Position numbers and translations under genes: made by a program
Notes under the pieces: model-generated
The model's input: the letters and a program-made list of their open reading frames with translations, nothing else
Told to the model about the DNA's origin: nothing
The model's database searches: none
Source of the DNA: Symmachiella macrocystis
Lineage (GTDB): Bacteria; Planctomycetota; Planctomycetia; Planctomycetales; Planctomycetaceae
NCBI RefSeq assembly: GCF_007860075.1
Contig: NZ_SJPP01000001.1
Location: forward strand, 1,386,501-1,450,500
Length of the DNA: 64,000 nt
Direction: 5' to 3'
Part shown: positions 25,733-35,824 of the stretch, one piece after another
Layout: each line of letters starts with the position of its first letter
Numbering within the stretch: the first letter of the stretch is position 1

Positions 25733-25870
25733 GGGAAGCTCACGATCTTATCGGCTGGCAGCGGGAACTTCAAGCAGCCCTCTGCGATCGATTGCGATGC
25801 GGCACCCTATAAAAAGCAGCGCCGCTCGCTCCGCAAAAACCCGATGCAGACCGTTGTCCACCGAGAGATT

Positions 25871-26179
25871 TCAAACCGATTCGGAATTGACGTCGGTCGG
25901 TTCGGCGACGGGCGGTTCAAATTTGGGCGAGGTTACCGGCTCGGTCTCATCATTAGCGATGGGACGCGCGGACGAACTCGGGGTGGACGTGGAATACGTT
26001 GCCTTATCGACTTCGTCTTCAATGCCGCTGACACCTTTTTTGAATTCGACAATCCCCTTGCCCATACTGCGGGCCACTTCGGGCAACCGTTTGCCGAACA
26101 GCAATAAGGCGATTCCGCCAATAATCATCATTTCCATCGGGCCAGGAGCACCGAAGAAAGCCAAAATTGGAGTGTGCAT
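25871..26179 (-). CDS. tatA: Sec-independent translocase TatA/E family protein, longer paralog
   Basis: From the ATG at 26179 (GGGAGA about 9 bases upstream) this is a 102-residue protein. It has a short N-terminal stretch, a membrane helix (MEMMIIGGIALLLFGKRLPE), the family's FG hinge and an amphipathic helix (VARSMGKGIVEFKKGVSG), then an unstructured Ser/Pro/Glu-rich tail of about 45 residues. TatA forms the protein-conducting part of the twin-arginine pathway. The tail may distinguish it from the second copy at 26302. tatC is not in the window. The DUF1501 protein at 55420 has a Tat-type signal and could be a client. Confidence 0.88.
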   Translation of the reverse strand: MHTPILAFFGAPGPMEMMIIGGIALLLFGKRLPEVARSMGKGIVEFKKGVSGIEDEVDKATYSTSTPSSSARPIANDETEPVTSPKFEPPVAEPTDVNSESV

Positions 26180-26301
26180 GAAATCTTCTCCCAAATGTAT
26201 TGTTGTGGCCGTATGGGGGCGGGGGCATGCTTCACACCGCCTACGCCACACCGAACGTTTTTTACTGTTGTGGAAACCGCCAACCCAAACTGTCAGCTCA
26301 C

Positions 26302-26454
26302 TCACTTCGTCGCATCGTCCGTAGCTGCGCCGATTCCCTTTTTGAACTCTGAAATACTCTCACCCACGGATCGCATTGCCGTCGGCAGCCGTTTGCCAAA
26401 TAACAACAGGGCCACGACAGCGACAATGATCATTTCGTAAGGGCCAAACGACAT
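26302..26454 (-). CDS. tatA: TatA/E family protein, short paralog
   Basis: From the ATG at 26454 (AAGGA about 9 bases upstream) the 50-residue product reads MSFGPYEMIIVAVVALLLFG, then KRLPTAMRSVGESISEFKKG and a short tail. This is a minimal TatA: one membrane helix, the FGKRLP hinge and an amphipathic helix. It lies 122 bp upstream of the longer TatA gene on the same strand and is likely co-transcribed with it. The two share the hinge but differ in the tail. Confidence 0.88.
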   Translation of the reverse strand: MSFGPYEMIIVAVVALLLFGKRLPTAMRSVGESISEFKKGIGAATDDATK

Positions 26455-27202
26455 ATCGGTAGTCCTTCTCAATTGGGGGATTGACCGATTCGCATCGGCA
26501 TCCGCTGGCAAAGGTCACCAAGTCGACAGCACGTCCTTGGGCTGACACAATACCCGGCTGAACCACCTCGCCTTCCATTATGGCGAGTACTAATGACGAT
26601 TCCAATCCCGATTCGCGTCTAGGACAACAAACCGCCCTATGGCGCGTTGATTATTCCAACTAACGCGTCGCCGAGGTCACTCCACGGCAACAATCGAGAC
26701 TGGTTATTCCAAGCCCAGAGGTTAATACCGGCAGATTACGCACAATCCACACGGACTCAATCCCAGTGAAAGCGTGCACTGCATGCGGGGGAGAGATTCG
26801 ACAAAAACGGAGGCGAACACCCCGACCACCGAAAACACAATGGTGCGGTACTGAGGGATGTCCACTCGGTTTGCCCGCCTTGTGAAAGCAGGTAGGAGGA
26901 GCGGAGAGGAATATTAACTATTGTACCCGTGTCGCGACCGATGTCAACAATTGGCCCGCCATGCGCCGCTGGTCAACAACTGTAACCTGAATTCAGACTT
27001 GCCGCACCGGTGTTGTCACCGTAACGTGGGTGTTGGATTTTGATTGTGGCGATCCAGAAGTTTGAAGACGCGAACATTGTGTTGGGGGCGGCTCTCAGCC
27101 AGTCTGCTCCGCTCGTCCGCCGCACGAGAATTCACAGCTTTATCGAGTAATTTATCGTCACGGCCAGCGGCTTTCATCGGACACTACCTAATCGGGCGGA
27201 CC
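26455..27202. other. Divergent intergenic region, no gene recognised
   Basis: About 750 bp between the tatA pair and the ABC exporter. No real coding frame, RNA gene or listed repeat family is apparent. The frame of the exporter ATPase is open back to 27044, but those residues do not resemble an ABC protein. Confidence 0.45.
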
Positions 27203-27973
27203 ATGATTGAAGTCCACAGATTGTTCAAAGAGTTTTTACTCCCGGGTGGTGAGCCACTCACGGCGGTCAATGGGATTTCTTTTTCCGTGGCGGCTGGTGA
27301 AGTGTATGGCCTGCTGGGGCCGAATGGGGCGGGAAAAACTACGACGATCCGCATGCTGTTGGGGTTATTACAATCGACGTCTGGCTGGGCGGCGATTGGC
27401 GGATTTCGTTCCCGCGACGCGCCCGACGAGGTGAAGCGCCGCGTCGGTTTGGTGGCGGCCAATGCTGGGGTTTACCAATGGCTGACCGTCCGAGAAATGC
27501 TACTGTTTTTCGCCGATGTTTATGGCGTCCCCGTCCCCGAAGCGAAGCAGGAACTGGTCCGGCTCAGTGAACTGCTCGGGTTCCAAGGGTTCCTCGACCA
27601 ACGTTGCTCCACGTTGAGTACCGGGCAAAAACAGCGCGTGAATCTCGCACGGGCTTTGATCCATCGTCCGCCTGTTTTGTTGTTGGATGAACCAACGTTG
27701 GGACTGGACGTCTTCGGCAGCCAGGTCGTCGTCGAATTTATTGAGCACCTCCGCGACGAAGGCAAAGCGGTGATTCTCTGTACACACCGGTTGCACGAAG
27801 CCGAGCGGGTGTGCGACCGCTTTGGATTGATGCATCACGGCAATATTGTGAGCGAAGGCACACTGCAGGAATTGCGGGAACGAACCGGCTGTGAATCGTT
27901 GGTAGACATGTTTCTCAAATTGTCGGGCAGCGGCCCCGCGTTGGCAGCCTCGTTCGGAGGAGGCCCCGCATGA
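27203..27973 (+). CDS. ABC transporter ATP-binding protein, NatA type
   Basis: This 256-residue ATPase has Walker [11 protein letters not shown] near residue 41, the Q-loop area near [15 protein letters not shown], signature [15 protein letters not shown], Walker [13 protein letters not shown] and the H-loop [12 protein letters not shown]. The type fits exporter ATPases of the NatA/CcmA group. The ATG at 27203 opens [11 protein letters not shown], which fits; the earlier ATG at 27044 would add 53 unlikely residues. The stop overlaps the start of the permease gene (ATGA at 27970), so the pair is co-translated. Confidence 0.92.
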   Translation: MIEVHRLFKEFLLPGGEPLTAVNGISFSVAAGEVYGLLGPNGAGKTTTIRMLLGLLQSTSGWAAIGGFRSRDAPDEVKRRVGLVAANAGVYQWLTVREMLLFFADVYGVPVPEAKQELVRLSELLGFQGFLDQRCSTLSTGQKQRVNLARALIHRPPVLLLDEPTLGLDVFGSQVVVEFIEHLRDEGKAVILCTHRLHEAERVCDRFGLMHHGNIVSEGTLQELRERTGCESLVDMFLKLSGSGPALAASFGGGPA

Positions 27974-30150
27974 CCCCGACACCGGAACACGAACAACCCT
28001 TGTACGCGCCTTCGACCGGCGTACTCAATCGTTGGCGACGCTTGGGTCGCTTGGCAGCCAAGGAACTGCGGGAAATTCTCCGCGACCGGCGTACGATCAT
28101 CACGCTGGTACTGATGCCGGTACTGGTCTATCCACTCTTGAGCATCGCGTTTCAGCAATTCTTTTTAGCCCGCGCCGGCGATTTCCAACAGCCCGTCTAT
28201 ATCATCGGCGTTAAAAGTGACCAGCAATACGCTGAGATGACGAATTTCTTCGCGCGGTATGCGCCGTCGGAGGACTTAAAAGCTGATGAATCGACGGCGC
28301 CGCAACCCGACAAACCCAAAATCAAATACTTCCAGGCGCCCGATTTGCGTGCGGCTATCCAAAATGGGCAAGTTGACCTCGGTCTGGATTTCGAAATCGA
28401 ATCTCCCGGCGGCATCGGTCCCGAACATGCTCTCACGGCGCGTTGTGAGTTGATCTACGACAGCACTTCGGCCAACGGTTATGAGGCGGCGCAGATCATT
28501 CGCAAGGCGGTCGACATCGCAAACAAGGAGTTTCTCCAGCAGCGGTTGGAACAGTTGGGCGTCGACCAACGCGCGGTGCCTGTCCAAACGAAAATCGAGG
28601 AATTGGAAACCGACGCCGCTACAGCCGCCGTCTCCTTGACCAGCGTGATTCCGTTGATTTTGATTCTGATGACGATCACCGGCGCCGTCTATCCAGCAAT
28701 CGACCTGACCGCCGGCGAACGCGAACGGGGTACCTTGGAGATTTTGATCGCAGCTCCCATTCCGCGGATGGGTCTACTAATTGCCAAGTACATTGCCGTG
28801 ATGACGGTCGCTATGTTAACAGCCTCGGTCAATTTGGCGATGATGGCCGTCACGATCAGTGTGAGCGGACTGGGAGAGAAATTGTTGGGTGGCAACGGAT
28901 TGTCGCCGCAGATGATGATTCAGGTGTTTTGCCTGTTGGTGCTGTTTGCCATGTTCTTTTCGGCGGTATTGTTGGCGCTGACCAGCTTCGCCCGCAGCTT
29001 TAAGGAAGCGCAAGCGTATTTGATTCCGCTGATGCTGTTGTCCCTGGCACCGGGTGTCATGAGCCTGATGCCTGGGTTGGAACTGACCGGCACCTTGGCT
29101 GTGTTGCCGTTGATCAACATCGTCTTGTTGGGCCGCGACTTAATGCAATCCAACGTGGAATTGTCCAGCTTGGTGGCGGTCGTGGTCTCGACCAGCATCT
29201 ATTCGTTGGTGGCCATTGCAATTGCCGGGAAAATTTTCGGTGCCGAGGGGGTGCTCTACAGCACGCAGGGGAGTTGGTCTGATTTCCTCAGGCGTCCCGA
29301 CGAACCAACCGGCACACCTTCGCTCACCAACGCCATGTTCTGCTTGGCGTGCCTGTTTCCGGCCTACTTCATCATTAGCAGTTTGACGGCTCGGGCAGAG
29401 GATTTACCGGTGGCGACTCGTGTGTTGCTGTCGGCAGGAGCGACTGGATTTTTATTCGGCCTGTTTCCACTGGCGGCGGCTTATTTGGGGCGAGTGCGGC
29501 TGATAGCTGGGTTTTCTCTGTGGCGTCCCCAACTGGTCACTATTGTGGGTGGCATATTGCTCGGACTTTCGCTGTGGCCGTTCGCGCATGAATTCACATT
29601 GATGACCAACACGTTTCAATTGGATGATCGCTTCCAGGAAACGGCAAAGCGGATCATCGAACAGGTGCAAGCGATACCCCCCGTGCTGTTGGTCTTAGCC
29701 TATGCCGTGATTCCGGCGACGTTCGAGGAATTCTGTTTCCGCGGCTATCTGTATAACGCAATCCGCCCACGCACGACGGCGGTGCAGACGATTTTGGCGA
29801 CGGCAATCATCTTCGGACTGTTTCATTTTGTAACGCAAGGCGCGCTGTCGATGGAGCGACTGGCGAATAGCACGATGCTGGGGATCATCCTGGGTTGGAT
29901 GCGATACAAAACTGACAGCATTTGGCCCGGCATCGTGATGCACACCTGTCACAACGGTTTTCTGTTGATCATGGCGCACTATGCCCGCCAGCTGGAGGCT
30001 CGTTTTCCGCAATTCCAGGACCGGCAACACCTGCCTGCCTCGTGGTTGATCGGCGCGGGTGTCGTGGCAATTATTGGATTCGCACTCGTGCAGTTGTTTG
30101 CCTCACCCCCGCCGCGCGAATCTGAGACAGTTGCCCTCGAAACGTCATGA
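27970..30150 (+). CDS. ABC-2 permease fused to CPBP intramembrane protease domain
   Basis: The 726-residue protein has two parts. Residues 1 to about 400 form a NatB-type ABC-2 permease: a membrane helix at about 38-60, a large extracytoplasmic domain to about 215, then helices, with the conserved [20 protein letters not shown]. Residues from about 470 form helices ending in a CPBP/Rce1-like domain: [16 protein letters not shown] (EExxxR motif), IIFGLFHF and IVMHTCHN, which give the expected Glu, His and Asn catalytic residues. It would export an unknown substrate and possibly cleave membrane peptides. Such fusions exist in the family; the substrate is unknown. The gene ends inside the last codons of the convergent aroB. 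Confidence 0.88.
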   Translation: MTPTPEHEQPLYAPSTGVLNRWRRLGRLAAKELREILRDRRTIITLVLMPVLVYPLLSIAFQQFFLARAGDFQQPVYIIGVKSDQQYAEMTNFFARYAPSEDLKADESTAPQPDKPKIKYFQAPDLRAAIQNGQVDLGLDFEIESPGGIGPEHALTARCELIYDSTSANGYEAAQIIRKAVDIANKEFLQQRLEQLGVDQRAVPVQTKIEELETDAATAAVSLTSVIPLILILMTITGAVYPAIDLTAGERERGTLEILIAAPIPRMGLLIAKYIAVMTVAMLTASVNLAMMAVTISVSGLGEKLLGGNGLSPQMMIQVFCLLVLFAMFFSAVLLALTSFARSFKEAQAYLIPLMLLSLAPGVMSLMPGLELTGTLAVLPLINIVLLGRDLMQSNVELSSLVAVVVSTSIYSLVAIAIAGKIFGAEGVLYSTQGSWSDFLRRPDEPTGTPSLTNAMFCLACLFPAYFIISSLTARAEDLPVATRVLLSAGATGFLFGLFPLAAAYLGRVRLIAGFSLWRPQLVTIVGGILLGLSLWPFAHEFTLMTNTFQLDDRFQETAKRIIEQVQAIPPVLLVLAYAVIPATFEEFCFRGYLYNAIRPRTTAVQTILATAIIFGLFHFVTQGALSMERLANSTMLGIILGWMRYKTDSIWPGIVMHTCHNGFLLIMAHYARQLEARFPQFQDRQHLPASWLIGAGVVAIIGFALVQLFASPPPRESETVALETS

Positions 30151-31269
30151 TGAGGAAAGCACGCGGCGCACGTCTGCTTCGTCGACATCGGTGAAGACCT
30201 CGACATGCCCCAATCGCGTGGGCAGCACAAACCGCAATTGCCCGGCCACGGTTTTTTTATCGAGTTTCATCCGCGCGATCACGTCGTCCTGTTTCAACTC
30301 ACAGCCCTCGGGAAGCTGTCTCGGCAGTCCGACCGCTTCGGTGAGCGCGATCTGCCGTTGGGCCAACGATCCGTCGACTTGACCGCGTTGCTCGGCCAAT
30401 TGGGCGGCATCGACCATGCCGATCGCCACCGCTTCGCCGTGAGTCAATTCCCCGTATCCGCACAGCGCCTCGTAGGCATGCGCGAAGGTATGACCGTAGT
30501 TGAGCACCGCGCGAAGACCGGTCCGCTCGTATTCATCGGCGGCGACCACCTGGGCTTTGAGTTCACAGCTGCGGGCAATCACGTGCCGCAAGACGTCGGG
30601 CGCCCGTTGATTCAACCCCTCGACGTTTTGCTCCAAATAGGCGAAAAACTCCTCGTCGAGAATCACGCCGTATTTGATGACCTCCGCCAAGCCACTGCGA
30701 TAATCCCGTTCGGGCAGCGTATCGAGCAGCGACGTATCGATGAATACACCCAGCGGTTGATGAAACGCGCCAATCAGGTTTTTGCCCTGTGCATGATTGA
30801 TACCGACCTTGCCGCCCACGGAACTATCGACCTGCGCCAACAGCGTGGTCGGAACCTGCACAAACGGCACGCCCCGGGTATAGGTGGCGGCAACAAATCC
30901 GGCCAAGTCGCCGACGACTCCGCCGCCCACGGCAATCACCAACGTCTGCCGCCCGGCTTGGATGTCGACGAGTTGATCGTATAACCCCGCAACCGCGGTC
31001 AACGACTTGGAAGTCTCTCCCGCCGAGACCTTAGCGAGATGCGTCTCCCAAGCGGCATCCTGCAGACTCCGCATCACAGCGGCGGCGTGCGGCTTGTGGA
31101 CGTTGGCATCGGTGACAATGAACGCCTGACGGGCAGAAACATCACGGTCCTGCGCCCAGCGTTCCACGGAGCGCGCGCAGGCTGCCAACTGATCGCTGGC
31201 GATGTCGATATCGTAACTGCGCGGCCCGAGTTCAACGCGAACGGTCTGTGAGTCGGTCTTGGGGTTCAC
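30145..31269 (-). CDS. aroB: 3-dehydroquinate synthase
   Basis: The 374-residue enzyme converts DAHP to 3-dehydroquinate, the second shikimate-pathway step, with NAD and a divalent metal. Family blocks are clear: VIAVGGGVVGDLAGFVAATY, VQVPTTLLAQVDSSVGGKVG, INHAQGKNLIGAFHQP, the GLAEVIKYGVI helix, and the metal-binding histidines in NYGHTFAHAYE and LTHGEAVAIGM. The start is GTG at 31269. Its 3' end overlaps the convergent CPBP-permease gene by 6 bp. A set of three hairpins lies immediately upstream at 31280-31342. Confidence 0.95.
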   Translation of the reverse strand: MNPKTDSQTVRVELGPRSYDIDIASDQLAACARSVERWAQDRDVSARQAFIVTDANVHKPHAAAVMRSLQDAAWETHLAKVSAGETSKSLTAVAGLYDQLVDIQAGRQTLVIAVGGGVVGDLAGFVAATYTRGVPFVQVPTTLLAQVDSSVGGKVGINHAQGKNLIGAFHQPLGVFIDTSLLDTLPERDYRSGLAEVIKYGVILDEEFFAYLEQNVEGLNQRAPDVLRHVIARSCELKAQVVAADEYERTGLRAVLNYGHTFAHAYEALCGYGELTHGEAVAIGMVDAAQLAEQRGQVDGSLAQRQIALTEAVGLPRQLPEGCELKQDDVIARMKLDKKTVAGQLRFVLPTRLGHVEVFTDVDEADVRRVLSSS

Positions 31270-31279
31270 TTGGCTTCTC

Positions 31280-31342
31280 CCCCGCCGTAAACGGCGGGGC
31301 TCATACCCGCTTGCGGCGGGAAAAGTCCCGTAAACGGGACTT
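31280..31342. repeat. Three tandem hairpins between the LRR gene and aroB
   Basis: CCCCGCCG-TAAA-CGGCGGGG (31280-31299), CCCGC-TTGCG-GCGGG (31306-31320) and AAGTCCCG-TAAA-CGGGACTT (31323-31342) follow each other. Two share the same TAAA loop. They lie between two minus-strand genes, so they probably end or process the transcript of the LRR gene. They may be another REP-like family; no second copy was found in the window. Confidence 0.6.
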
Positions 31343-31359
31343 GTAGGTTGGTGACTGCT

Positions 31360-32130
31360 TTACTTTTTGTCTTCCGGCTTTTTATCGTCCGACTTTTTTT
31401 CCTCAGGTTTCTTCTCGTCCGGCTTCTTTTCTTCGGGTTTTTTCTCCGGCTCTTTTTTCTCAGGTGCTTTTTTCTCTTCGGGCTTCTTGTCTTTGTCCTT
31501 CTTGTCTTTCTTCTCTTTCGGCTTGGCTTCGCCTTCTTTCGGCTCTTCCTTCTTCTCTTCGACTTTGATGACCAACTCGACACCGCGGTTGATTTTTAGT
31601 TCCGGCAGCGCGGTTTGCAGCGAGGCGGCTCCGGCGTCGGTGACTTTGGTTTCCCACAGGTACAACTTTTTGAGCTTTTTCAACTCCTTGAGTTGTTCCA
31701 GCCCCGCATCGGTGACGGCAGTTCCGTAGAGATTCAGGTATTCCAGATTCACCAGTCCTTTGATGTGCGGAAGACCGGCGTCGGTGATTGCTGTTTTTTC
31801 CAAATGCAGCCGTGTCAGGCCGGTCAGTTTGGAGAGCTGCGCCAATCCGGCGTCGGTGATTTTTGTGCCCCGCAGGTTCAAGTGCACCAGCTTTTGAACG
31901 TTCGGCAGCGGCGCCAACGACTCATCGGTCGCTTTTTCTCCGATCAAGTGATAGGCAATTTCCAACCGGTCATCGTCCTGGGCCAGTTCCATCACGTGGC
32001 CGCCCATTTTTTTGATCTCGGCGACCGCCTGTTTTGATTTTTCCGCCGCTTGAGGATCCTCCTCCGCCGTGGCGACCTGCCCGCCCAAAAAACCAATCAA
32101 CAGCATTCCCGTCAATGTGTATCGACTCAT
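31360..32130 (-). CDS. Secreted leucine-rich-repeat protein with Lys/Glu/Pro tail
   Basis: From the ATG at 32130 (GGAGGA about 8 bases upstream) this 256-residue protein has a signal peptide (YTLTGMLLIGFLGGQVATA). Five or so leucine-rich repeats of the KLVHLNLRGTKITDAGLAQL type follow (about residues 75-175); the TDAGL core is typical of planctomycete LRR proteins. The last 75 or so residues are almost only Lys, Glu, Pro, Asp in KKPEEKKP-like units. The LRR part probably binds another protein at the cell envelope, and the tail may bind an acidic polymer. The tail's simple repeats make it prone to length change. Confidence 0.85.
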   Translation of the reverse strand: MSRYTLTGMLLIGFLGGQVATAEEDPQAAEKSKQAVAEIKKMGGHVMELAQDDDRLEIAYHLIGEKATDESLAPLPNVQKLVHLNLRGTKITDAGLAQLSKLTGLTRLHLEKTAITDAGLPHIKGLVNLEYLNLYGTAVTDAGLEQLKELKKLKKLYLWETKVTDAGAASLQTALPELKINRGVELVIKVEEKKEEPKEGEAKPKEKKDKKDKDKKPEEKKAPEKKEPEKKPEEKKPDEKKPEEKKSDDKKPEDKK

Positions 32131-32241
32131 TGCAAACGTTCCTCCCGCAAACAGACGCGTTATGTGTACAAGCCACGCGTGCTTTGTGGCTCCCTTGAGT
32201 ATAACAATGCCATCGGCCCCTGACAAAATGTCCGGCAAACC

Positions 32242-33342
32242 TTATTGCAGTTTGCCACGCCCCAAAATCGGCCAAACGGTCTCCAGTTGATTCTTGCGGA
32301 AACCGAAGAATTCGTCGTGCAGGACGGTTGTGAAATCGCCGTAACCCACGACCAATTCGACTTTATCGCCAATTTGTAGCCCCTGTGACTTGGTACCGAG
32401 TTTCAATTCACAATGCTCGGCGCTGAGCCGCACGACCTCCGCATCATGATCTCCGGCGAGCACCGGCATGTGAACGTCGGGGTTCATCGTCTTGCGGCCG
32501 CAGTCTAAGACGGCGCGATCCAATTGTGGACGGCTGACCACTGTGGCTAACACCGTCAACGCATACTCCAGGTCCTTCACCTGGCAGGTATTGCGGTAAA
32601 ACGGATCCATAAAGATCCCGCCTCCCGCTTGCAGTTCCGTGATGCCCGGACACTGCGCGGTGATGTGAAACGACCCGGTGCCGCCCGCGCTGACGATGTC
32701 ACAGGCGATCCCGGCGGCGCGAATCGATTCGGCGCAACCGACCAGCACTTTCATCGCCGTGCGAATTTTTTCTTCCTTCTCAGACAAGTCTGAAATCGTG
32801 AGCAGATGTCCTTCGTAGCCCATAATTCCGGCCAGTTCGACTCCTTCGAGCTTGTCGATTGCTTGCGCTAATGCCAGCGTATCGCTGCCTGGGCGAATCC
32901 CGACGCGATCCAGACCGATATTGACCTCAATCAGCACGCGGACCGTGACTCCTCGCCGCCGACAGACCGCAGCCAACGGTTCGACTTGCGCATAATGATC
33001 GCAAGCGACAATCGGATCGGCCCAGCGACGCATGGCGGCGATCCGTTCGAGTTTGCGTTCGCCAACCACCATATTGGCAATCAAAATATCCCGCACGCCC
33101 CCCTGGGCCATGACCTCAGCTTCGGACGTTTTCGGGCAGGTCGTGCCGATTGCGCCTGCTTCGATTTGACGCATGGCAATCGCCGGCGTTTTATGGCATT
33201 TCGAATGCGGTCGCCAATCCACGCCATGCTCGCGGCAATAGCGGGCCATCTTCTCGATGTTGGACTCCATCACATCCAAGTCGATACAGAGCACCGGGGT
33301 GTCGAGAGAGAATTTGTCAGCACCGAAAATATGTTGGGACAC
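32242..33342 (-). CDS. DSD1-type PLP enzyme (D-threonine aldolase / D-serine dehydratase-like)
   Basis: The 366-residue enzyme is a fold-type III PLP protein. The PLP lysine should be in WRPHSKCHKTPAIA near residue 48. The barrel shows VLIEVNIGLDRVG, LAGIMGYEGHL and VSAGGTGSFHI. Near the C-terminus the metal-binding His-Cys pair is present in AEHCELKLG, and GDHD and PDVHMPV precede it. Family members use PLP plus zinc or manganese to cleave D-3-hydroxyamino acids. The start is GTG at 33342. The next minus-strand gene upstream, an Ldh-family dehydrogenase, lies 101 bp away and may be part of the same catabolic group. Confidence 0.88.
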   Translation of the reverse strand: MSQHIFGADKFSLDTPVLCIDLDVMESNIEKMARYCREHGVDWRPHSKCHKTPAIAMRQIEAGAIGTTCPKTSEAEVMAQGGVRDILIANMVVGERKLERIAAMRRWADPIVACDHYAQVEPLAAVCRRRGVTVRVLIEVNIGLDRVGIRPGSDTLALAQAIDKLEGVELAGIMGYEGHLLTISDLSEKEEKIRTAMKVLVGCAESIRAAGIACDIVSAGGTGSFHITAQCPGITELQAGGGIFMDPFYRNTCQVKDLEYALTVLATVVSRPQLDRAVLDCGRKTMNPDVHMPVLAGDHDAEVVRLSAEHCELKLGTKSQGLQIGDKVELVVGYGDFTTVLHDEFFGFRKNQLETVWPILGRGKLQ

Positions 33343-33443
33343 GTCTGTTTCCTCGGGTTGGATATCGGGGTGGGCACAATTTCAGGATGGGTCGTGGGTG
33401 TCAGTTGCCTCGATCGTAGCGACGCCCCCTGAGATGTCACAAG

Positions 33444-34550
33444 TCACTCGGCTTCAAACGGGACGCCGGAAATCCGTGCAACTTTGCGTAAGTCCTCAAC
33501 AACGGGCAAGACCAACGGGATGCCTTGTTCCCTCCGTTCTGCCTCTGCTGCGCGCTCCGGGTCGCCGGGTATCAACACGCCGTCGCTGCCGGGCGCCGGT
33601 TTGGTCGCTCGAAAGGTGCGAATCCAATCATCGATCCGCGTTTTGAACTCGGCCGGATCCATGAACCCGGCAATCTGCATCGCCCCAAAGAAATGCCCCA
33701 GCCCCTTGCCGACGGTCCGCTCCCGCTCAGCGACTCGGTGCCGCATCACAAATTGCGGCGCAAATGGCCCCCAATTCGCGCCTCCCAACACGCCGGTCAG
33801 AATGTCGACCATCGCCGACAGGCAATACCCTTTGTGTCCGCCCCGATCTCGGTTCGAACCCACCGGCAACAATGCCCCGCCCTCCATCATCGCCGCCGGG
33901 GACGTGGTCTCCACTCCTGTTTCGTCGATCGCCCAACCGAGCGGCAATTCCTGTTGCTTGCGGTCAGCCATTTCGATTTTTCCGAAGGCGACGGCACTGG
34001 TGGCCAGATCAATGACAATCGGTGGTTCTTCGTCGCCGGGAAACGCAATCGCGATCGGGTTGGTCCCCAACATCCGCTCCGCTCCCCACAACGGGGCAAC
34101 CATCCGCGAGCTATTGGTCATCGCCCAGCCGATCAAATCCCGCTCAAGCGCCTGCAGCGGATAATAACCGGCGATGCCAAAATGATTGGTGTGGCTGACC
34201 GTCACCCAGCCACTGCCAACCGCTTCGGCTTTTTCCATGGCAATTTCATTCGCCCGCGGCCCAATCACCAGTCCCAAACCGTTGTCGGCATCGATGGCAG
34301 CGGTGCTGGGGGTCTCGCGGAGGATCTTCAAATTCGGCCGCGGATTGATCAAACCCTCTTTGAGCAGTTCGACATAGGCCAACAGCCGCGCCACGCCATG
34401 CGACTCAATCCCCCGCAAATCACTCGCCGACAGCACCAGCGCCGCCTGCTGCGCATCGGCCTGTGGGATGCCGAACTGCACGAAAACCTTCGCGGTAAAG
34501 TCTTCGAGGTACTCGTGCGAAAACGTGCACGTTTGAGGTTTTTCTGCCAT
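33444..34550 (-). CDS. Ldh family NAD(P)-dependent oxidoreductase (malate/L-lactate/ureidoglycolate type)
   Basis: This 368-residue protein of the malate/L-lactate dehydrogenase superfamily shows the usual blocks: LRGIESHGVARL, DADNGLGLVIG, VTVSHTNHFGIAGYY (active-site His), PLWGAERMLGTNPIAIAFP and DLATSAVAFGKIE. The ATG at 34550 is preferred to a TTG at 34559. Substrates in the family range from malate and sulfolactate to ureidoglycolate and 2,3-diketogulonate, and the exact one cannot be read here. It is 23 bp from the L-2-hydroxyglutarate oxidase gene upstream and likely in one operon with it. Confidence 0.88.
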   Translation of the reverse strand: MAEKPQTCTFSHEYLEDFTAKVFVQFGIPQADAQQAALVLSASDLRGIESHGVARLLAYVELLKEGLINPRPNLKILRETPSTAAIDADNGLGLVIGPRANEIAMEKAEAVGSGWVTVSHTNHFGIAGYYPLQALERDLIGWAMTNSSRMVAPLWGAERMLGTNPIAIAFPGDEEPPIVIDLATSAVAFGKIEMADRKQQELPLGWAIDETGVETTSPAAMMEGGALLPVGSNRDRGGHKGYCLSAMVDILTGVLGGANWGPFAPQFVMRHRVAERERTVGKGLGHFFGAMQIAGFMDPAEFKTRIDDWIRTFRATKPAPGSDGVLIPGDPERAAEAERREQGIPLVLPVVEDLRKVARISGVPFEAE

Positions 34551-34573
34551 GCCAACCAACTTCTAGGTTCAGT

Positions 34574-35770
34574 TCAAAACCGCGCTGCCAGTTTCTCCGT
34601 AATCATCGCTCCAATATTCAGCGACGCTGTTGCCGCCGGCGAGGGGGCGTTGCCGATGTTGATGACCCGCTCGGTTTCATCGATCAGAAAATCATCCACC
34701 ATACTGCCGTCGCGGGACACGGCTTGCGCGCGGACGCCGGCGGGGGCGGTTACCAGATGCTCGCTGCGAATGTCCGGCACAAGCCGCTGCAGGGCTTTGA
34801 CAAATGCGGCTTTGCTGCACGACCGCCACATTTCTCCCGCACCGACCCGCCAATACTTCAGCGCCAATTTTACGAAACCCGGATACGTCAGCGACTCCAG
34901 CAGATCATACGGGTTGACGTTCGTTTTACGATACCCCTCGCGAGCAAAGGCCAACACGGCGTTGGGGCCGCACTCGACTCCCCCTTCGATCATCCGCGTA
35001 AAATGCACACCCAAAAATGGAAAGCTGGGGTCGGGGACTGGGTAGATCAACGTCTTGCACAAGTGATGCGCCTCGGGCTTGAGTTCATAATACTCGCCAC
35101 GAAACGGCACGATTTGCGCCGACGGTTTTTGACCTCCCAACTTAGCGACACGGTCACACTGCAGGCCTGCACAATTGACGAGATACTGCGCCTCCCATTC
35201 CCCGGCTGTGCTGGCGACCACCACCCGTTGGCCGCCCGGAGTGATCGACGTGACCCGTGCATCGGTCTGCACGCATCCGCCCCGCTCGACGATAATCTCT
35301 GCCAACCGTCGGCAAACTTGGCGATAATTGACAATGCCCGCTTCGGGAACATGAATCGCTTGGACGCCAGCAGCGTGTGGCTCGAGTTCATGTAACCGCT
35401 CGCGGCCGATGATTTCGCAATTGACGCCGTTAGCTTGGCCGCGTTCGTAAATCCGCTCCAGCGCCGGCAACTCCGACTCATCGAGCGCCACGATCACCTT
35501 GCCGCAGATGTCGTAGTCGATTCCCTGGGTCTCACAGAATGACTGCATGGCCAGTTTCCCGGCACGGCAGTTGGTCGCCTTAAGTGAACCCGGTTTGTAG
35601 TAGATACCGGTATGCAACACCCCGGAGTTGTGCCCCGTTTGATGTTCGGCGACGGCGGGTTCTTTTTCCAACACCGTGATCTTCAGGTCGGGGAATTGCT
35701 CACCCAGACGATGAGCGGTCGCCAACCCGACGATCCCCCCTCCGATAATTGCGACGTCGGTTTGTTGCAT
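34574..35770 (-). CDS. lhgO: L-2-hydroxyglutarate oxidase
   Basis: The 398-residue FAD enzyme oxidises L-2-hydroxyglutarate to 2-oxoglutarate. It opens [17 protein letters not shown] with the FAD-binding GxGxxG, followed by [20 protein letters not shown] and [13 protein letters not shown], which are hallmark blocks of LhgO/YgaF. The C-terminal [13 protein letters not shown] and [17 protein letters not shown] complete the flavin site. It heads a group of three minus-strand metabolic genes. The gap upstream to apbE carries a multi-hairpin repeat and heptamer repeats. Confidence 0.9.
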   Translation of the reverse strand: MQQTDVAIIGGGIVGLATAHRLGEQFPDLKITVLEKEPAVAEHQTGHNSGVLHTGIYYKPGSLKATNCRAGKLAMQSFCETQGIDYDICGKVIVALDESELPALERIYERGQANGVNCEIIGRERLHELEPHAAGVQAIHVPEAGIVNYRQVCRRLAEIIVERGGCVQTDARVTSITPGGQRVVVASTAGEWEAQYLVNCAGLQCDRVAKLGGQKPSAQIVPFRGEYYELKPEAHHLCKTLIYPVPDPSFPFLGVHFTRMIEGGVECGPNAVLAFAREGYRKTNVNPYDLLESLTYPGFVKLALKYWRVGAGEMWRSCSKAAFVKALQRLVPDIRSEHLVTAPAGVRAQAVSRDGSMVDDFLIDETERVINIGNAPSPAATASLNIGAMITEKLAARF

Positions 35771-35824
35771 CTGCAGTTGGTCTATCCAGGTGATGTTCGC
35801 GTCAGATTACCACTCGTCTCACTC

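Noticed and set aside
33525-35045. 506-residue plus-strand frame antisense to the Ldh and LhgO genes
   Set aside because: It spans two well-recognised genes on the other strand and lacks any family pattern.
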